Shown here piece by piece: positions 26,771 to 35,923 of a stretch of DNA of 64,000 bases. A program made the position numbers and the translations under genes. Source of the DNA: Ralstonia sp. NFACC01 (GTDB lineage: Bacteria; Pseudomonadota; Gammaproteobacteria; Burkholderiales; Burkholderiaceae). Position 1 is the first letter of the stretch; every line of letters starts with the position of its first letter. The notes under the pieces were generated by a model, which was given only the letters and a program-made list of their open reading frames with translations, ran no database searches and was not told where the DNA came from. The stretch lies in assembly GCF_900115545.1 (NCBI RefSeq), contig NZ_FOWV01000003.1:248001-312000 (forward strand), written 5' to 3'.

Positions 26771-28278
26771 TGGCCGCTACCCGAACGGGCCGCGCTCGGG
26801 CGCAGCGTCACCACCTGGGTCGCATCGCCACGGCGTACAAACACGGCCACCATGCGGTTTTTGTCGAGCTTGGCGACCACCTCGTTGAACTGCTTGGCGT
26901 TGGCAACATCGGTATCACCCACGCGCAGGATCAGGTCGCCCGGTCGAATGCCGACGCGCGCCGCCGGCCCTTCAGAGACCTGCACTTCAACGCCACTCTT
27001 GGTCTTGAACTCGCGACGCGCGCCGTCAGACAGGTCAGCCACCACCAGCCCCAGCGCATTCGGCTTGCCCGGACCCTGCTGGCTGTTATCAGGCTGCGCG
27101 CCCTTGGCGCGCTGCGCCACCTTCGTGTCGGCCTGCAACTCGGCGACCGTCACGGTCAGATCGCGCGTTGCGCCCTTGCGCCAGACCTGCACGGTAGCGC
27201 GCGCGCCCGGCTTGGTTTCGCCGACTTGGCGCTGCAGGTCACCCGCCTTCTCGACATCGCGCCCGTTGTACTTCAAGACGATGTCACCCGCCTCGATGCC
27301 TGCCTTGTCGGCAGGACCGCCCGATTCGACATTGCCGACATAGGCGCCGCGCGCCCGGCCCAGACCCAGCGACTCCGCCGCGTCCTTCGGCACGTTATCG
27401 ATTGCCACACCGATGCGACCACGTGTCACGCGTCCTGTCGCCTTCAACTGCTCAGCCACACGCATCGCCTCGTCGATCGGAATCGAGAACGAGATGCCCA
27501 TGTAGCCGCCGCTTTGGCTGTAGATCTGATTGTTGATGCCGATTACCTCGCCGCGCAGGTTGATCAACGGGCCGCCCGAGTTGCCTGGATTGACGGCCAC
27601 GTCGGATTGGATGAACGGCAGGTAGTCGCCCGTATCACGCCCCTTGGCCGACACAATGCCGGCAGTCACCGTATTGTCCAGCCCAAACGGAGAGCCGATT
27701 GCGAGCACCCACTCGCCTACGCGCACCTTGTCGGAATCACCGAGCTTCAGGCTCGGCAGCGCACTCGCTTCGACCTTGACGAGCGCCACGTCAGTACGCT
27801 TGTCCAGGCCGATCAGCTTGGCCTTGTATTCGCGCTTGTCGATCAGCGTGACATAGATGGTTTCCGCGCCTTCCACCACGTGTGCGTTGGTCAGGATGTA
27901 GCCGTCGCCCGAGATGATGAAGCCGGAACCGACACCGCGGCTCTGCTCCTCTTCCTGTTGCGGCGGCGCGTTGCGGCGCTTCTGGCCCTGCCCGGGCATG
28001 CCCGGCATCGGTACACCGAAGAAGCGGCGGAAAAATTCGGCCATGTCGTCATCGTTCGGACCACCCTGCTGCATACGAACCTTTTCGGTCGTGCGGATGT
28101 TGACGACAGCGGGGCTCACCTTCTCGACCAGATCGGCAAAATCAGGCAAGCCATACGTGCCCGTGGCCACGCTACCCGTGGCGTTCTGTGCGTGGGCCGG
28201 CGCCAGCGCGCTCCCGACCGCCACAGCGGCGGCAACGCACAGCAGACGCAAGGCGTGAACGGATCGAGCGGTACGCAT
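26767..28278 (-). CDS. mucD: Periplasmic serine endoprotease, Do/DegQ (MucD) family
   Basis: ATG 28278 starts a clear signal peptide (cleavage near AHA-QNA, residue 30) and gives 503 residues. The trypsin-like domain holds the triad H133 (NAHVVE), D163 (RTDVALV) and S234 (NPGNSGGPL). Two PDZ domains follow (about 270-365 and 395-495). The enzyme degrades or holds misfolded proteins in the periplasm. Its place behind rpoE-rseA-rseB matches mucD of the Pseudomonas algU cluster. A long loop rich in Gln and Glu (NAPPQQEEEQSR) follows the N-terminal strand. Confidence 0.94.
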   Translation of the reverse strand: MRTARSVHALRLLCVAAAVAVGSALAPAHAQNATGSVATGTYGLPDFADLVEKVSPAVVNIRTTEKVRMQQGGPNDDDMAEFFRRFFGVPMPGMPGQGQKRRNAPPQQEEEQSRGVGSGFIISGDGYILTNAHVVEGAETIYVTLIDKREYKAKLIGLDKRTDVALVKVEASALPSLKLGDSDKVRVGEWVLAIGSPFGLDNTVTAGIVSAKGRDTGDYLPFIQSDVAVNPGNSGGPLINLRGEVIGINNQIYSQSGGYMGISFSIPIDEAMRVAEQLKATGRVTRGRIGVAIDNVPKDAAESLGLGRARGAYVGNVESGGPADKAGIEAGDIVLKYNGRDVEKAGDLQRQVGETKPGARATVQVWRKGATRDLTVTVAELQADTKVAQRAKGAQPDNSQQGPGKPNALGLVVADLSDGARREFKTKSGVEVQVSEGPAARVGIRPGDLILRVGDTDVANAKQFNEVVAKLDKNRMVAVFVRRGDATQVVTLRPSAARSGSGQ

Positions 28279-28360
28279 GAAAGCTCCCCGGAACAAGAAC
28301 AGATAGAGAATTGGCACTGCGCGACTACGTCGCGCACCCAAGATAGATGCCGGCTTTTGG

Positions 28361-29470
28361 TTATTGCGGCGCGCTGGCCGGCTTGTTGGCCGCGTTGGCG
28401 GACACCGGCTTGTAGTCGACTGCTGCGCCAAACTGCTTGATGGTAGCAAACGGGACTTCGCCTACGACCGTAAGCCAGAAATCGGCAACACGTCGCACCA
28501 TCACATGCGTGGCACCTTGGGAGATAAAGCCTTCGCGACGCGTGCGCTTTTCCGATACCGGCTCGATAAAGAGCGACAGTCCCGCCAATCCGTCGCTAAA
28601 CACGACTTGCTGGACCTCGAAACCAGAACTGTTCTTTCCGGCTGGCGCAATATCGCCCAGCGGACGGCGCACCTCACGGATCTTCTGGAAGCCCTTGACG
28701 GGGCTGCCGATCGTCCAGCCTTGCTCGGCCAGATTAGTCGGCTGCGTCACGATCTCGTACTGATTCCAGCCGTTCAGGTTCCTGAGCGCAGTGACGATCT
28801 TCTGCTTTTCCGACGGCACACCCAACTCAACTTGCGAGAAGGCCACCTGTTCAAGCACCTTGCCGTCTTCACCAATGGTCTGGGCGCGCATCAACAAACC
28901 ACTGTTGCGCTCCGCCCAGATTCGGTAGGCATAACGGTAGCCGTCCTTCGGATCGAGCTGGAAGACTTCGCAATCCATGCCTGCCACGCGCTCGGTCGGC
29001 AGATGGCGCATGTCGTATTGATCAAGCACATCGCCGTTGGTGGTGGCGAGCAGCGCGGGGAAGCTGTCCTTGTGCTCCTGCTTCTCTGTCACAACGAGTT
29101 TGACGTCGTAAATCAGGTTCCGGACAACATCATTCTGGCGCAGCATCTCCCGCTGTTTGCCGTCCAGCGCTTCGACGCGCTCGTACTCGTTGTTGAAAAG
29201 ATCAGCGTAGTGCTGGATGCGGGTGGAGTGCATGCCGGTGCCACGCTGGTACGTGAGCGTCCCGACATAGTTTTGCTTGAGCGCTGCGCGATGGATTTTG
29301 GCCAGCCAGGAGGCAGCCTCCTTGCGCGGCATGGGGTCGGGCTGCGGCTGAGCAGCTGTCGCCAGCGCCGAAACACACAGAAGAAGAAAAACCGACCGAC
29401 GAACGGCCTGCAGCTTGCTGGCGCCTGCCCCGGCAACGGGGTGCCACACCTTCGACATGGATGCCCGCAT
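28361..29470 (-). CDS. rseB: Sigma-E regulatory protein RseB/MucB
   Basis: RseB binds the periplasmic part of the anti-sigma factor RseA and protects it from DegS cleavage until lipoproteins or misfolded LPS displace it. The 369-residue protein has a signal sequence (VFLLLCVSALATAAQPQP) and the lipoprotein-localisation-like fold with MucB/RseB motifs (YVGTLTYQRGTGMHSTRI, VFSDGLAGLSLFIEPV, GATHVMVRRV). The first ATG (29470) overlaps the rseA stop by one base; ATG 29458 (MSKVW) is another possible start. Confidence 0.92.
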   Translation of the reverse strand: MRASMSKVWHPVAGAGASKLQAVRRSVFLLLCVSALATAAQPQPDPMPRKEAASWLAKIHRAALKQNYVGTLTYQRGTGMHSTRIQHYADLFNNEYERVEALDGKQREMLRQNDVVRNLIYDVKLVVTEKQEHKDSFPALLATTNGDVLDQYDMRHLPTERVAGMDCEVFQLDPKDGYRYAYRIWAERNSGLLMRAQTIGEDGKVLEQVAFSQVELGVPSEKQKIVTALRNLNGWNQYEIVTQPTNLAEQGWTIGSPVKGFQKIREVRRPLGDIAPAGKNSSGFEVQQVVFSDGLAGLSLFIEPVSEKRTRREGFISQGATHVMVRRVADFWLTVVGEVPFATIKQFGAAVDYKPVSANAANKPASAPQ

Positions 29471-30102
29471 TATTCCTGATTGGAGTCCTGGGTGTTCGCC
29501 ACCCCATTGGCCACTGCACGCAGATACGGAACCACCATACCGTTGGTTGCTGATTGCCGGTGGGCGCTCAGGTATTCATCCAGACGGGCGTCGCGGATCA
29601 TCGGCGTATTGTCAGTGGCCGCCACGGTCAGTGCCTGTGCACCGGTAGCTTGCGTCGCTTTGGCGACCAATGCGGGGGCACCATCAACGCCATCGGCAGT
29701 ACCGCGCAGTTGCGGCACGACGACCCAGCTAACGGCCGCCACCGCCGCAGCCACGGCGGTCGTAGGCATAATCCGGCGGACCCAAGCCGGGCTGACCAGG
29801 AAGCGGTGCCTCTCTTGGGCCTTGGCACGCTGCGCTACAGCCGGCACCAGGAGATGCGGCTCGGCGTCGAGCTTGGCCGAGAACCGGCTGAAGAAATCTT
29901 CAGAGGAACGCGTGTTCAGCAGATCTTCCGACCGGAGCACGTCGCCGATCAATTGATATTCGCGCCAATGCGCCGCGCCTTCGCCATCCTTGGCGAGTTC
30001 CACGGCAGACGACACCTCGTGCGTTGCAACTTCACCGTCCATCAAGGCAGAGATGCGTTGTGCGAACTCCACTTCTGCCGTTTGCAATTGAGCCTGACCC
30101 AT
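29470..30102 (-). CDS. rseA: Anti-sigma-E factor RseA/MucA
   Basis: ATG 30102 (MGQAQLQTAEVEF) gives 210 residues. The N-terminal cytoplasmic part (RISALMDGEVATHE ... HWREYQLIGDVLR) is the anti-sigma domain that holds RpoE at the membrane. A single membrane helix follows at about residues 115-135 (IMPTTAVAAAVAAVSWVVVP), then a periplasmic tail ending in the dimer-contact region that RseB would bind. It lies 107 bp behind rpoE, a gap holding the 12-bp palindrome GCCGCATGCGGC (30175-30186). Confidence 0.92.
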   Translation of the reverse strand: MGQAQLQTAEVEFAQRISALMDGEVATHEVSSAVELAKDGEGAAHWREYQLIGDVLRSEDLLNTRSSEDFFSRFSAKLDAEPHLLVPAVAQRAKAQERHRFLVSPAWVRRIMPTTAVAAAVAAVSWVVVPQLRGTADGVDGAPALVAKATQATGAQALTVAATDNTPMIRDARLDEYLSAHRQSATNGMVVPYLRAVANGVANTQDSNQE

Positions 30103-30209
30103 TTCCCGACCCCAAAAACTCCAACGTCCAATCAACGATCCGAGAGAAGACTTCCCGAGGTTTCACCGTTTGCAGCCGCATGCGGCCGCCGGCTTGTCAT
30201 ATCGGCTGG

Positions 30210-30809
30210 CTACCACCGTTTGCCCTCGACTGTTCCCAGCAGGGGGCGCAATTTCTCGGCAATCGCTTCGCGCGCGCGGAAGATGCGGGACCGGACCGTG
30301 CCGATCGGGCATTCCATCGCTTCAGCGATTTCCTCATAGCTCAGACCCTCGATCTCCCGGAGTGTGATTGCGGTACGCAATTCTTCGGGCAGCGCTTCCA
30401 TTGCACGGTTGACCGTTTCGGCCACCTGCTTGGTGTGCAGCATGGAGTCCGGCGTATTGATATCCCTTAGTAGCTCGCCGTCGGCAAAAGTTTCAGCCTC
30501 TTCGGTGTCGATATCGCTGGACGATTCCGGGCGCCGCCCCTGAGTCGCCAGGTAATTCTTCGCCGTGTTGACGGCGATGCGATACAACCACGTATAGAAC
30601 GCGGATTCCCCCCGAAATTGGGGCAACGCACGGTAGGCCTTGATAAAGGCATCCTGTGCCACATCCTCGACTTCGGCCGGGTCACGGATCAGGCGCGAAA
30701 CGAGCCGAATGATCTTCCGATGGTACTTGACCACCAGTAGCTCAAACGCTCGCTTGTCGCCTTGCTGGACGCGCTCGACGAGGATCTGGTCGGCTTCGCG
30801 TTCGCTCAC
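30210..30809 (-). CDS. rpoE: RNA polymerase sigma factor RpoE (AlgU)
   Basis: Extracytoplasmic-function sigma factor of the envelope stress response, 199 residues. Region 2 (ELLVVKYHRKIIRLVSRLI, DVAQDAFIKAYRAL, WLYRIAVNTAKNYL) and region 4 (ELRTAITLREIEGLSYEEIAEAMECPIGTVRSRI) are complete. The start is GTG at 30809 with GGTGAAG ahead of it; no ATG fits. It is followed by rseA and rseB, its negative regulators. Self-activation is usual in this family, but I could not identify a clear GAACTT/TCTGA promoter upstream. Confidence 0.97.
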   Translation of the reverse strand: MSEREADQILVERVQQGDKRAFELLVVKYHRKIIRLVSRLIRDPAEVEDVAQDAFIKAYRALPQFRGESAFYTWLYRIAVNTAKNYLATQGRRPESSSDIDTEEAETFADGELLRDINTPDSMLHTKQVAETVNRAMEALPEELRTAITLREIEGLSYEEIAEAMECPIGTVRSRIFRAREAIAEKLRPLLGTVEGKRW

Positions 30810-30870
30810 GGATTCTTCACCTGCAGTGTATCGCCTTGAATTTATGTGACTTGGAAACGTTGTATTTTAC

Positions 30871-31362
30871 CTACGACACACCGGACACCTGAGAAACCAC
30901 CCGCGGAGGCCCCAGGCGCAACAGACTTCGCATACGACGTAGCGTCCCAGCGGAAAACCACGGCGGCATCAGCACGAAAATCTGTGGACACCATCCGCGA
31001 CGTGCGACCCCGAGGACCAAGATGCGCTCACCCAGCGGCCATGACCATAACAGAGGCGCATTTTGGACCGCTTCTGGCGCTTCCCATCGGACCTGCCACA
31101 CGGCTCGGCCGGGCTCCCCGTCTTCTTTGAGACGAGCGCGCCACATCAGTTCCATTGTGAGCGGCGAACGGTTCACCATCAACGGCAGACACGCGGCCGC
31201 CGCCAACCCGCCGATGGCGCCCCAGGTAATCCAAGGTAATGCGGCGCCCCATGTTTTGATCGCCCAGAGCACAACCGAGCAAACAAGGGCGGCTATGCCA
31301 AACCGGCCGATCGCGCACAGGCGCCGATACGACGCTGGAAAGACAATGTGCTGGATAACCAA
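30871..31362 (-). CDS. Small inner membrane protein, possibly YgfX/CptA-like
   Basis: A 163-residue protein with two hydrophobic helices near the N-terminus (about 17-37 and 43-62) and a C-terminal soluble half with tryptophan-rich strands and a final FSAGTLRRMRSLLRLG segment. This layout, and the end resembling the EAEWRDLRRILL end of E. coli YgfX, suggests the YgfX/CptA family. YgfX is encoded near envelope functions and was reported as a membrane toxin affecting MreB and FtsZ; that activity cannot be assumed here. It lies between fabF and rpoE on the same strand. The similarity is weak. Confidence 0.6.
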   Translation of the reverse strand: MVIQHIVFPASYRRLCAIGRFGIAALVCSVVLWAIKTWGAALPWITWGAIGGLAAAACLPLMVNRSPLTMELMWRARLKEDGEPGRAVWQVRWEAPEAVQNAPLLWSWPLGERILVLGVARRGWCPQIFVLMPPWFSAGTLRRMRSLLRLGPPRVVSQVSGVS

Positions 31363-31409
31363 GGCAAAAGCGAAGCGGCACGCGCCGTGAGGCTACGTGC
31401 CGCTCTGTC

Positions 31410-32642
31410 TTACGGGCGCTTAAACACCAGCGTACCGTTCGTCCCGCCGAAGCCGAAGTTGTTCTTCACGGCCACGTCGATCTTCATGTCACGCGCGGTA
31501 TTGGCGCAGTAATCCAGATCGCACTCGGGATCCTGGTTGAAGATGTTGATGGTCGGCGGCGACACCTGATTGTGCAGCGCCAGCACCGTGAACACCGACT
31601 CCAGCCCCCCCGCGCCGCCAAGCAAGTGGCCGGTCATGGATTTGGTAGAGTTCACGACGACTTTGCCGGCGTGATCTCCGAAAGCCGCCTTGATGGCTTC
31701 GGATTCGTTCTTGTCACCCAGCGGCGTGGAGGTGCCGTGCGCATTCAGGTAATGGACCTGATCCGCATTCATACCTGCATCGCGCAGTGCATTCAGCATG
31801 CAGCGGCGCGGGCCGTCCATGTTCGGCGCCGTCATATGGAACGCGTCGCCGCTCATGCCAAAGCCTGCGACTTCCGCGTAGATCGTGGCGCCGCGTGCCT
31901 TGGCCGACTCGTATTCTTCCAACACCATCACACCTGCACCTTCGCCCAGGACGAAACCGTCACGGTCCTTGTCCCAGGGGCGCGACGCGGTGGCCGGATC
32001 CTCATTGCGCGTGGACAGCGCGCGGGCAGCAGCAAACCCACCGATGCCTAGCGGCGAAACGGTCGATTCGGCACCGCCGGCCACCATTGCGTCAGCATCG
32101 CCCGCCTGGATAAGACGCGCGGCCAGACCAATGCTGTGCAGGCCAGTCGTGCAAGCCGTGACGGCTGCCAGATTCGGGCCCTTCAAGCCGAACATGATGC
32201 TCAAATGGCCGGAGATCATATTGATGATCGAACCCGGCACAAAGAACGGCGAAATCCGGCGCGGGCCACGATCGACGTAGGTCTGGTGCGTATCTTCGAT
32301 CATCGGCAGACCGCCGATACCGGAACCGACCAACACGCCGATACGCTCCGCATTGGCTTCGGTGACTTCCAGACCGCTGTCCTTCAGCGCTTGCACGCCG
32401 GCAGCAATGCCGTAATGGATGAAGGTGTCCATGTTGCGGGCTTCCTTCGCCGGGATGTAATCCTCAGCGTTGAAACCCTTCACCTCGCCAGCGAAATGCA
32501 CGGCCAGGTTCGACGGATCGAATTTGGTGATGGTGGCGATCCCGGACTTGCCGGCGACCAGATTGGCCCACCCCTCGGCGACCGAGTTCCCTACCGGAGA
32601 GACCAGCCCCAGGCCGGTTACCACTACGCGACGACGGCTCAC
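31410..32642 (-). CDS. fabF: 3-oxoacyl-[acyl-carrier-protein] synthase II
   Basis: KAS II extends acyl-ACP chains and is responsible for palmitoleate to vaccenate elongation. The start is GTG 32642 (reading [10 protein letters not shown], initiator Met), with AGGAAAG 5-11 bp upstream; this gives 410 residues as expected, while a GTG 39 bp further up would add an unlikely tail. The Cys-His-His triad is C164 (AVTACTTG), the His of NAHGTSTP and the His of [12 protein letters not shown]. It lies 113 bp behind acpP in the fab operon. Confidence 0.96.
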   Translation of the reverse strand: MSRRRVVVTGLGLVSPVGNSVAEGWANLVAGKSGIATITKFDPSNLAVHFAGEVKGFNAEDYIPAKEARNMDTFIHYGIAAGVQALKDSGLEVTEANAERIGVLVGSGIGGLPMIEDTHQTYVDRGPRRISPFFVPGSIINMISGHLSIMFGLKGPNLAAVTACTTGLHSIGLAARLIQAGDADAMVAGGAESTVSPLGIGGFAAARALSTRNEDPATASRPWDKDRDGFVLGEGAGVMVLEEYESAKARGATIYAEVAGFGMSGDAFHMTAPNMDGPRRCMLNALRDAGMNADQVHYLNAHGTSTPLGDKNESEAIKAAFGDHAGKVVVNSTKSMTGHLLGGAGGLESVFTVLALHNQVSPPTINIFNQDPECDLDYCANTARDMKIDVAVKNNFGFGGTNGTLVFKRP

Positions 32643-32755
32643 TATGCTTTCCTGCAACTCTGTATCAGCGACAAAGGCCACAGAAAACGCGCCACCCGGT
32701 CAAACCGGACAACCGCCCTTTCTGTGGCCCGCGATGTCAAGAGATCGATTGACGC

Positions 32756-32995
32756 TTACGCCTTGACGTGGGCGGTCGCGTAATCGATAGCTTGCTGCAC
32801 CGTGGTGATCTTCTCGGCTTCTTCGTCCGGGATTTCCATACCGAACTCGTCTTCCAGAGCCATCACCAGCTCAACCGTATCGAGCGAATCCGCGCCCAGA
32901 TCGTTCACGAACGACGATTCGTTCTTGATGTCCGCTTCGGCCACGCCGAGTTGCTCAGCAACGATCTTCTTAACGCGTGCGTCGATGTTGTCCAT
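32756..32995 (-). CDS. acpP: Acyl carrier protein
   Basis: ACP carries growing acyl chains on a phosphopantetheine arm. The 79-residue acidic protein has the attachment site S37 in [11 protein letters not shown]. AcpS, encoded at 19321-19764, would charge it. It is flanked by fabG and fabF in the usual order; a 186-bp leader separates it from fabG and probably carries its own promoter, as ACP is needed in large amounts. Confidence 0.98.
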   Translation of the reverse strand: MDNIDARVKKIVAEQLGVAEADIKNESSFVNDLGADSLDTVELVMALEDEFGMEIPDEEAEKITTVQQAIDYATAHVKA

Positions 32996-33019
32996 TTAAC
33001 CCTCCAGGGAAGTATTCGA

Positions 33020-33089
33020 CAAAAAGTGCGCGCATTCTAGCAGGTTTGCGCGGTGAAAAACCGCGCCGGAATCCATGCAAAAAGTGCGC
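33020..33089. repeat. 12-bp direct repeat and hairpin in the acpP leader
   Basis: CAAAAAGTGCGC occurs at 33020-33031 and again at 33078-33089 (GCGCACTTTTTG on the acpP strand). Between the copies GCGCGGT (33048-33054) and ACCGCGC (33060-33066) form a 7-bp stem with loop GAAAA. The unit lies 25-95 bp ahead of the acpP start. It may be an operator pair or an attenuator; no function is shown. Confidence 0.5.
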
Positions 33090-33181
33090 CCAACATGATG
33101 CTAAAAGCCAGTTAAATCAGCGATCGCACAGGATTTTGCTTATGCGCTAAGCCCCGCATGACCGCCGCCGGGACGGCTTCC

Positions 33182-33931
33182 TTATCCCATGTACATGCCG
33201 CCGTTGACGTGCAGCGTCGAGCCCGTAATGTAGCCCGCCGCCGGTGACGCCAGGAAGGCAACCGCGCTGGCGATATCTTCAGGCGCGCCAAGGCGGCCCA
33301 GCGGAATCTGCGCCTTCAGCGCGGTATGCTGTTCTTCCGACAGGACCTTGGTCATGTCGGTATCGATAAAGCCCGGCGCGATGCAGTTGACCGTGATGTT
33401 ACGGCTGCCGATCTCACGCGCCAGCGCGCGAGCCATGCCTTCCACGCCCGCCTTGGCCGCAGCATAGTTCGCCTGACCCGGGTTGCCGGCGGAGCCAACG
33501 ACCGAAGTGATGTTGATAATACGGCCTCCGCGCGCCTTCATCATCGGGCGCAGCACAGCACGCGACAGACGGAACACAGCGGAGAGGTTCGTGTCGATGA
33601 CCGACACCCATTCGTCGTCCTTCATGCGCATCGCCAGATTGTCCTGCGTGATGCCCGCATTGTTGACAAGAATGTTCAGGCCGCCGTGCGTCTTGATGGT
33701 TTCGTCGATGACGGCCTCGCAGCGCGCGGCGTCATTCACGTTGAGCACCACCCCCGAGCCTTTCACACCGGCTTCGGCAAAGTACGCGGTGATGGCTTGC
33801 GCGCCCGCTTCCGACGTGGCCGTACCGACCACCGTCGCACCTTGGCGCGCCAGTTCCAGGGCAATGGCACGGCCGATGCCGCGCGAAGCACCGGTAACGA
33901 GAGCAACCTGATTGTTCAATGCTTGGGTCAT
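33182..33931 (-). CDS. fabG: 3-oxoacyl-[acyl-carrier-protein] reductase
   Basis: FabG reduces 3-oxoacyl-ACP with NADPH. ATG 33931 (MTQALNNQVALVTG) gives 249 residues; the frame upstream is a shadow of fabD. It shows the Rossmann motif TGASRGIG, NNAG (about 90-93) and the catalytic S143, Y156 and K160 (YAAAK). The C-terminus GGMYMG is typical of proteobacterial FabG. It lies 14 bp behind fabD. Confidence 0.97.
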   Translation of the reverse strand: MTQALNNQVALVTGASRGIGRAIALELARQGATVVGTATSEAGAQAITAYFAEAGVKGSGVVLNVNDAARCEAVIDETIKTHGGLNILVNNAGITQDNLAMRMKDDEWVSVIDTNLSAVFRLSRAVLRPMMKARGGRIINITSVVGSAGNPGQANYAAAKAGVEGMARALAREIGSRNITVNCIAPGFIDTDMTKVLSEEQHTALKAQIPLGRLGAPEDIASAVAFLASPAAGYITGSTLHVNGGMYMG

Positions 33932-33945
33932 ACGAATCCCGTTGA

Positions 33946-34875
33946 TTATTTGAGTTGACCCAGCACGGCTTCCAGCGACGCCGGATCGAAGATCGCGTCG
34001 CCGACGATCTCGCCGTCGATACGCTTGACCAGACCTGCCAGCACCTTGCCCGGGCCGCACTCGACCACGCGGGTAACGCCGTCGGCCTTCATCTTCTGGA
34101 CCGTCTCAACCCAGCGCACCGGCGATGCCGCCTGACGCACTAGCGCATCCTTGATTGCAGCCGGGTCGTTCACCACAGCCACGTCCACGTTATTGATAAC
34201 GGGGATTACCGGCGCGTTGACCGTCACGTTGGCGAGATACTCGCGCAGACGATCCGACGCTGGCTTGAGCAGCGACGAGTGGAACGGCGCCGACACCGGC
34301 AGAGGGAGCGCGCGCTTGGCCCCTTTGGCCTTGGCGATTTCGCAAGCCTTCTCGACAGCGGCCTTGGCACCGGCGATCACCACCTGGGCCGGCGCGTTGA
34401 AGTTCACGGCTTCAACCACACCTGCGATCGAAGCTTCGGCGCATGCTGCGCGCACGTCGTCGTCCGACAGACCGAGGATCGCAGCCATACCGCCCTCGCC
34501 CACCGGCACCGCTTCCTGCATCGCTTTGGCGCGGAAACGGACCAACGGTACGGCATCTTTGAACGCGATGGCCCCCGCGGCGACCAGCGCCGAATACTCG
34601 CCAAGGCTATGGCCGGCCACGACGGTCGGCGTCGGGCCACCGGCGGCCTGCCATGCTCGATAGACAGCAACAGCCGCCGTCAGCATGACGGGTTGCGTAT
34701 TGGTCGTCAGGTTCAGCTCTTCAGCCGGGCCTTCGGCAATCAGCTTGCCAATGTCCTGGCCCAGCGCGTCGGACGCCTCGGCCAGCGTGGCCACCACGGC
34801 CGGATGATCGGCAAACGCATTGAGCATGCCGACCGATTGCGAACCCTGGCCGGGGAAGACGAAAGCGAATGTCAT
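33946..34875 (-). CDS. fabD: Malonyl-CoA:ACP transacylase
   Basis: FabD loads malonyl groups onto ACP. The 309-residue protein has FVFPGQGSQ at the N-terminus, the nucleophile S90 in AGHSLGEYSAL and the catalytic histidine in SAPFHSSLL. It is 32 bp behind fabH and 14 bp ahead of fabG. Confidence 0.97.
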   Translation of the reverse strand: MTFAFVFPGQGSQSVGMLNAFADHPAVVATLAEASDALGQDIGKLIAEGPAEELNLTTNTQPVMLTAAVAVYRAWQAAGGPTPTVVAGHSLGEYSALVAAGAIAFKDAVPLVRFRAKAMQEAVPVGEGGMAAILGLSDDDVRAACAEASIAGVVEAVNFNAPAQVVIAGAKAAVEKACEIAKAKGAKRALPLPVSAPFHSSLLKPASDRLREYLANVTVNAPVIPVINNVDVAVVNDPAAIKDALVRQAASPVRWVETVQKMKADGVTRVVECGPGKVLAGLVKRIDGEIVGDAIFDPASLEAVLGQLK

Positions 34876-34907
34876 GGCTCGTATTGTTCGTTCTGGAAAT
34901 TCGTCGA

Positions 34908-35888
34908 TCAGAAGCGCAGCAGCGCGGCGCCCCAGGTAAAGCCGCCACCCACACCCTCGAGCATCACGTGCTGACCGCGCTGAATGCGGCCGTCGCGCAC
35001 AGCAACGTCGAGCGCTAGCGGAATCGAGGCTGCAGACGTGTTGCCGTGCTCGTCGACGGTCACGATCAGGCGCTCGTTGGAGAGACCCAGCTTCTTGGTC
35101 GTGCCCTGCATGATGCGGATGTTCGCCTGGTGCGGAATCAACCAGTCGACTTGCGAGGCATCGAGCTCCGCGGCCGCCAGTGCTTCACGGGCAACCTTGT
35201 CGAGCACCGTGACGGCCAGCTTGAAGACAGCCTGACCATCCATGTACAGGAAGGCGCTACCCTGGATCGCACCTGCGGCCACGTTGCCTGGCACGCATAG
35301 GATGTTGGCGTGGCTTCCGTCGGCATGCAACGCAGTCGACAGGATGCCCGGCTCATCAGAAGCCTGCAGCACCACGGCGCCGGCGCCATCGCCAAACAGG
35401 ACGCAAGTGGTGCGATCGCTGAAATCGATGATGCGCGAGAAGACTTCCGAACCAATCACGAGCACATTGCGGTACGCGCCCGAGCGGATAAATTTGTCGG
35501 CGGTCGCCAGCGCGTAGACAAAGCCGGAACACACAGCCTGCACGTCGAACGCAGGGCAGCCGTTGGTAATACCAAGCTTTTGCTGCACCAAGCACGCCGT
35601 GCTCGGGAACACGAAATCCGGCGTGGACGTCGCCACCAGGATCAGGTCGAGCTCGGAACGATCGATGCCGGCGGCTTCGATCGCGCGCTCGGCCGCCTTT
35701 ACTGCGAGGTCACTGCACGTGACATCAGGTTCGGCGAAATGACGCGCCCGGATGCCGCTGCGCGAGACGATCCATTCGTCGCTCGTCTCAATACCCTTCT
35801 CGGCCAACTGGGCCGCCAGTTCGTCATTGGTAACCCGCTTGGGCGGCAGGTAACTGCCCGTACCGATGATCCTTGCGAAACGTGTCAT
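34908..35888 (-). CDS. fabH: 3-oxoacyl-[acyl-carrier-protein] synthase III
   Basis: KAS III starts fatty-acid synthesis by condensing acetyl-CoA with malonyl-ACP. ATG 35888 ([15 protein letters not shown]) gives 326 residues. Catalytic residues are C120 (VQAVCSGF), the His of PHQANIRI and the Asn of EHGNTSAAS. It follows plsX by 35 bp and precedes fabD by 32 bp. Confidence 0.97.
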   Translation of the reverse strand: MTRFARIIGTGSYLPPKRVTNDELAAQLAEKGIETSDEWIVSRSGIRARHFAEPDVTCSDLAVKAAERAIEAAGIDRSELDLILVATSTPDFVFPSTACLVQQKLGITNGCPAFDVQAVCSGFVYALATADKFIRSGAYRNVLVIGSEVFSRIIDFSDRTTCVLFGDGAGAVVLQASDEPGILSTALHADGSHANILCVPGNVAAGAIQGSAFLYMDGQAVFKLAVTVLDKVAREALAAAELDASQVDWLIPHQANIRIMQGTTKKLGLSNERLIVTVDEHGNTSAASIPLALDVAVRDGRIQRGQHVMLEGVGGGFTWGAALLRF

Positions 35889-35923
35889 GTGCGGTGGGGT
35901 GATCTGACTCGGGAGCGACGCGT

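Noticed and set aside
30175-30186. GCCGCATGCGGC palindrome between rpoE and rseA as a terminator
   Set aside because: No T-run follows on the minus strand and rseA must be expressed with rpoE.
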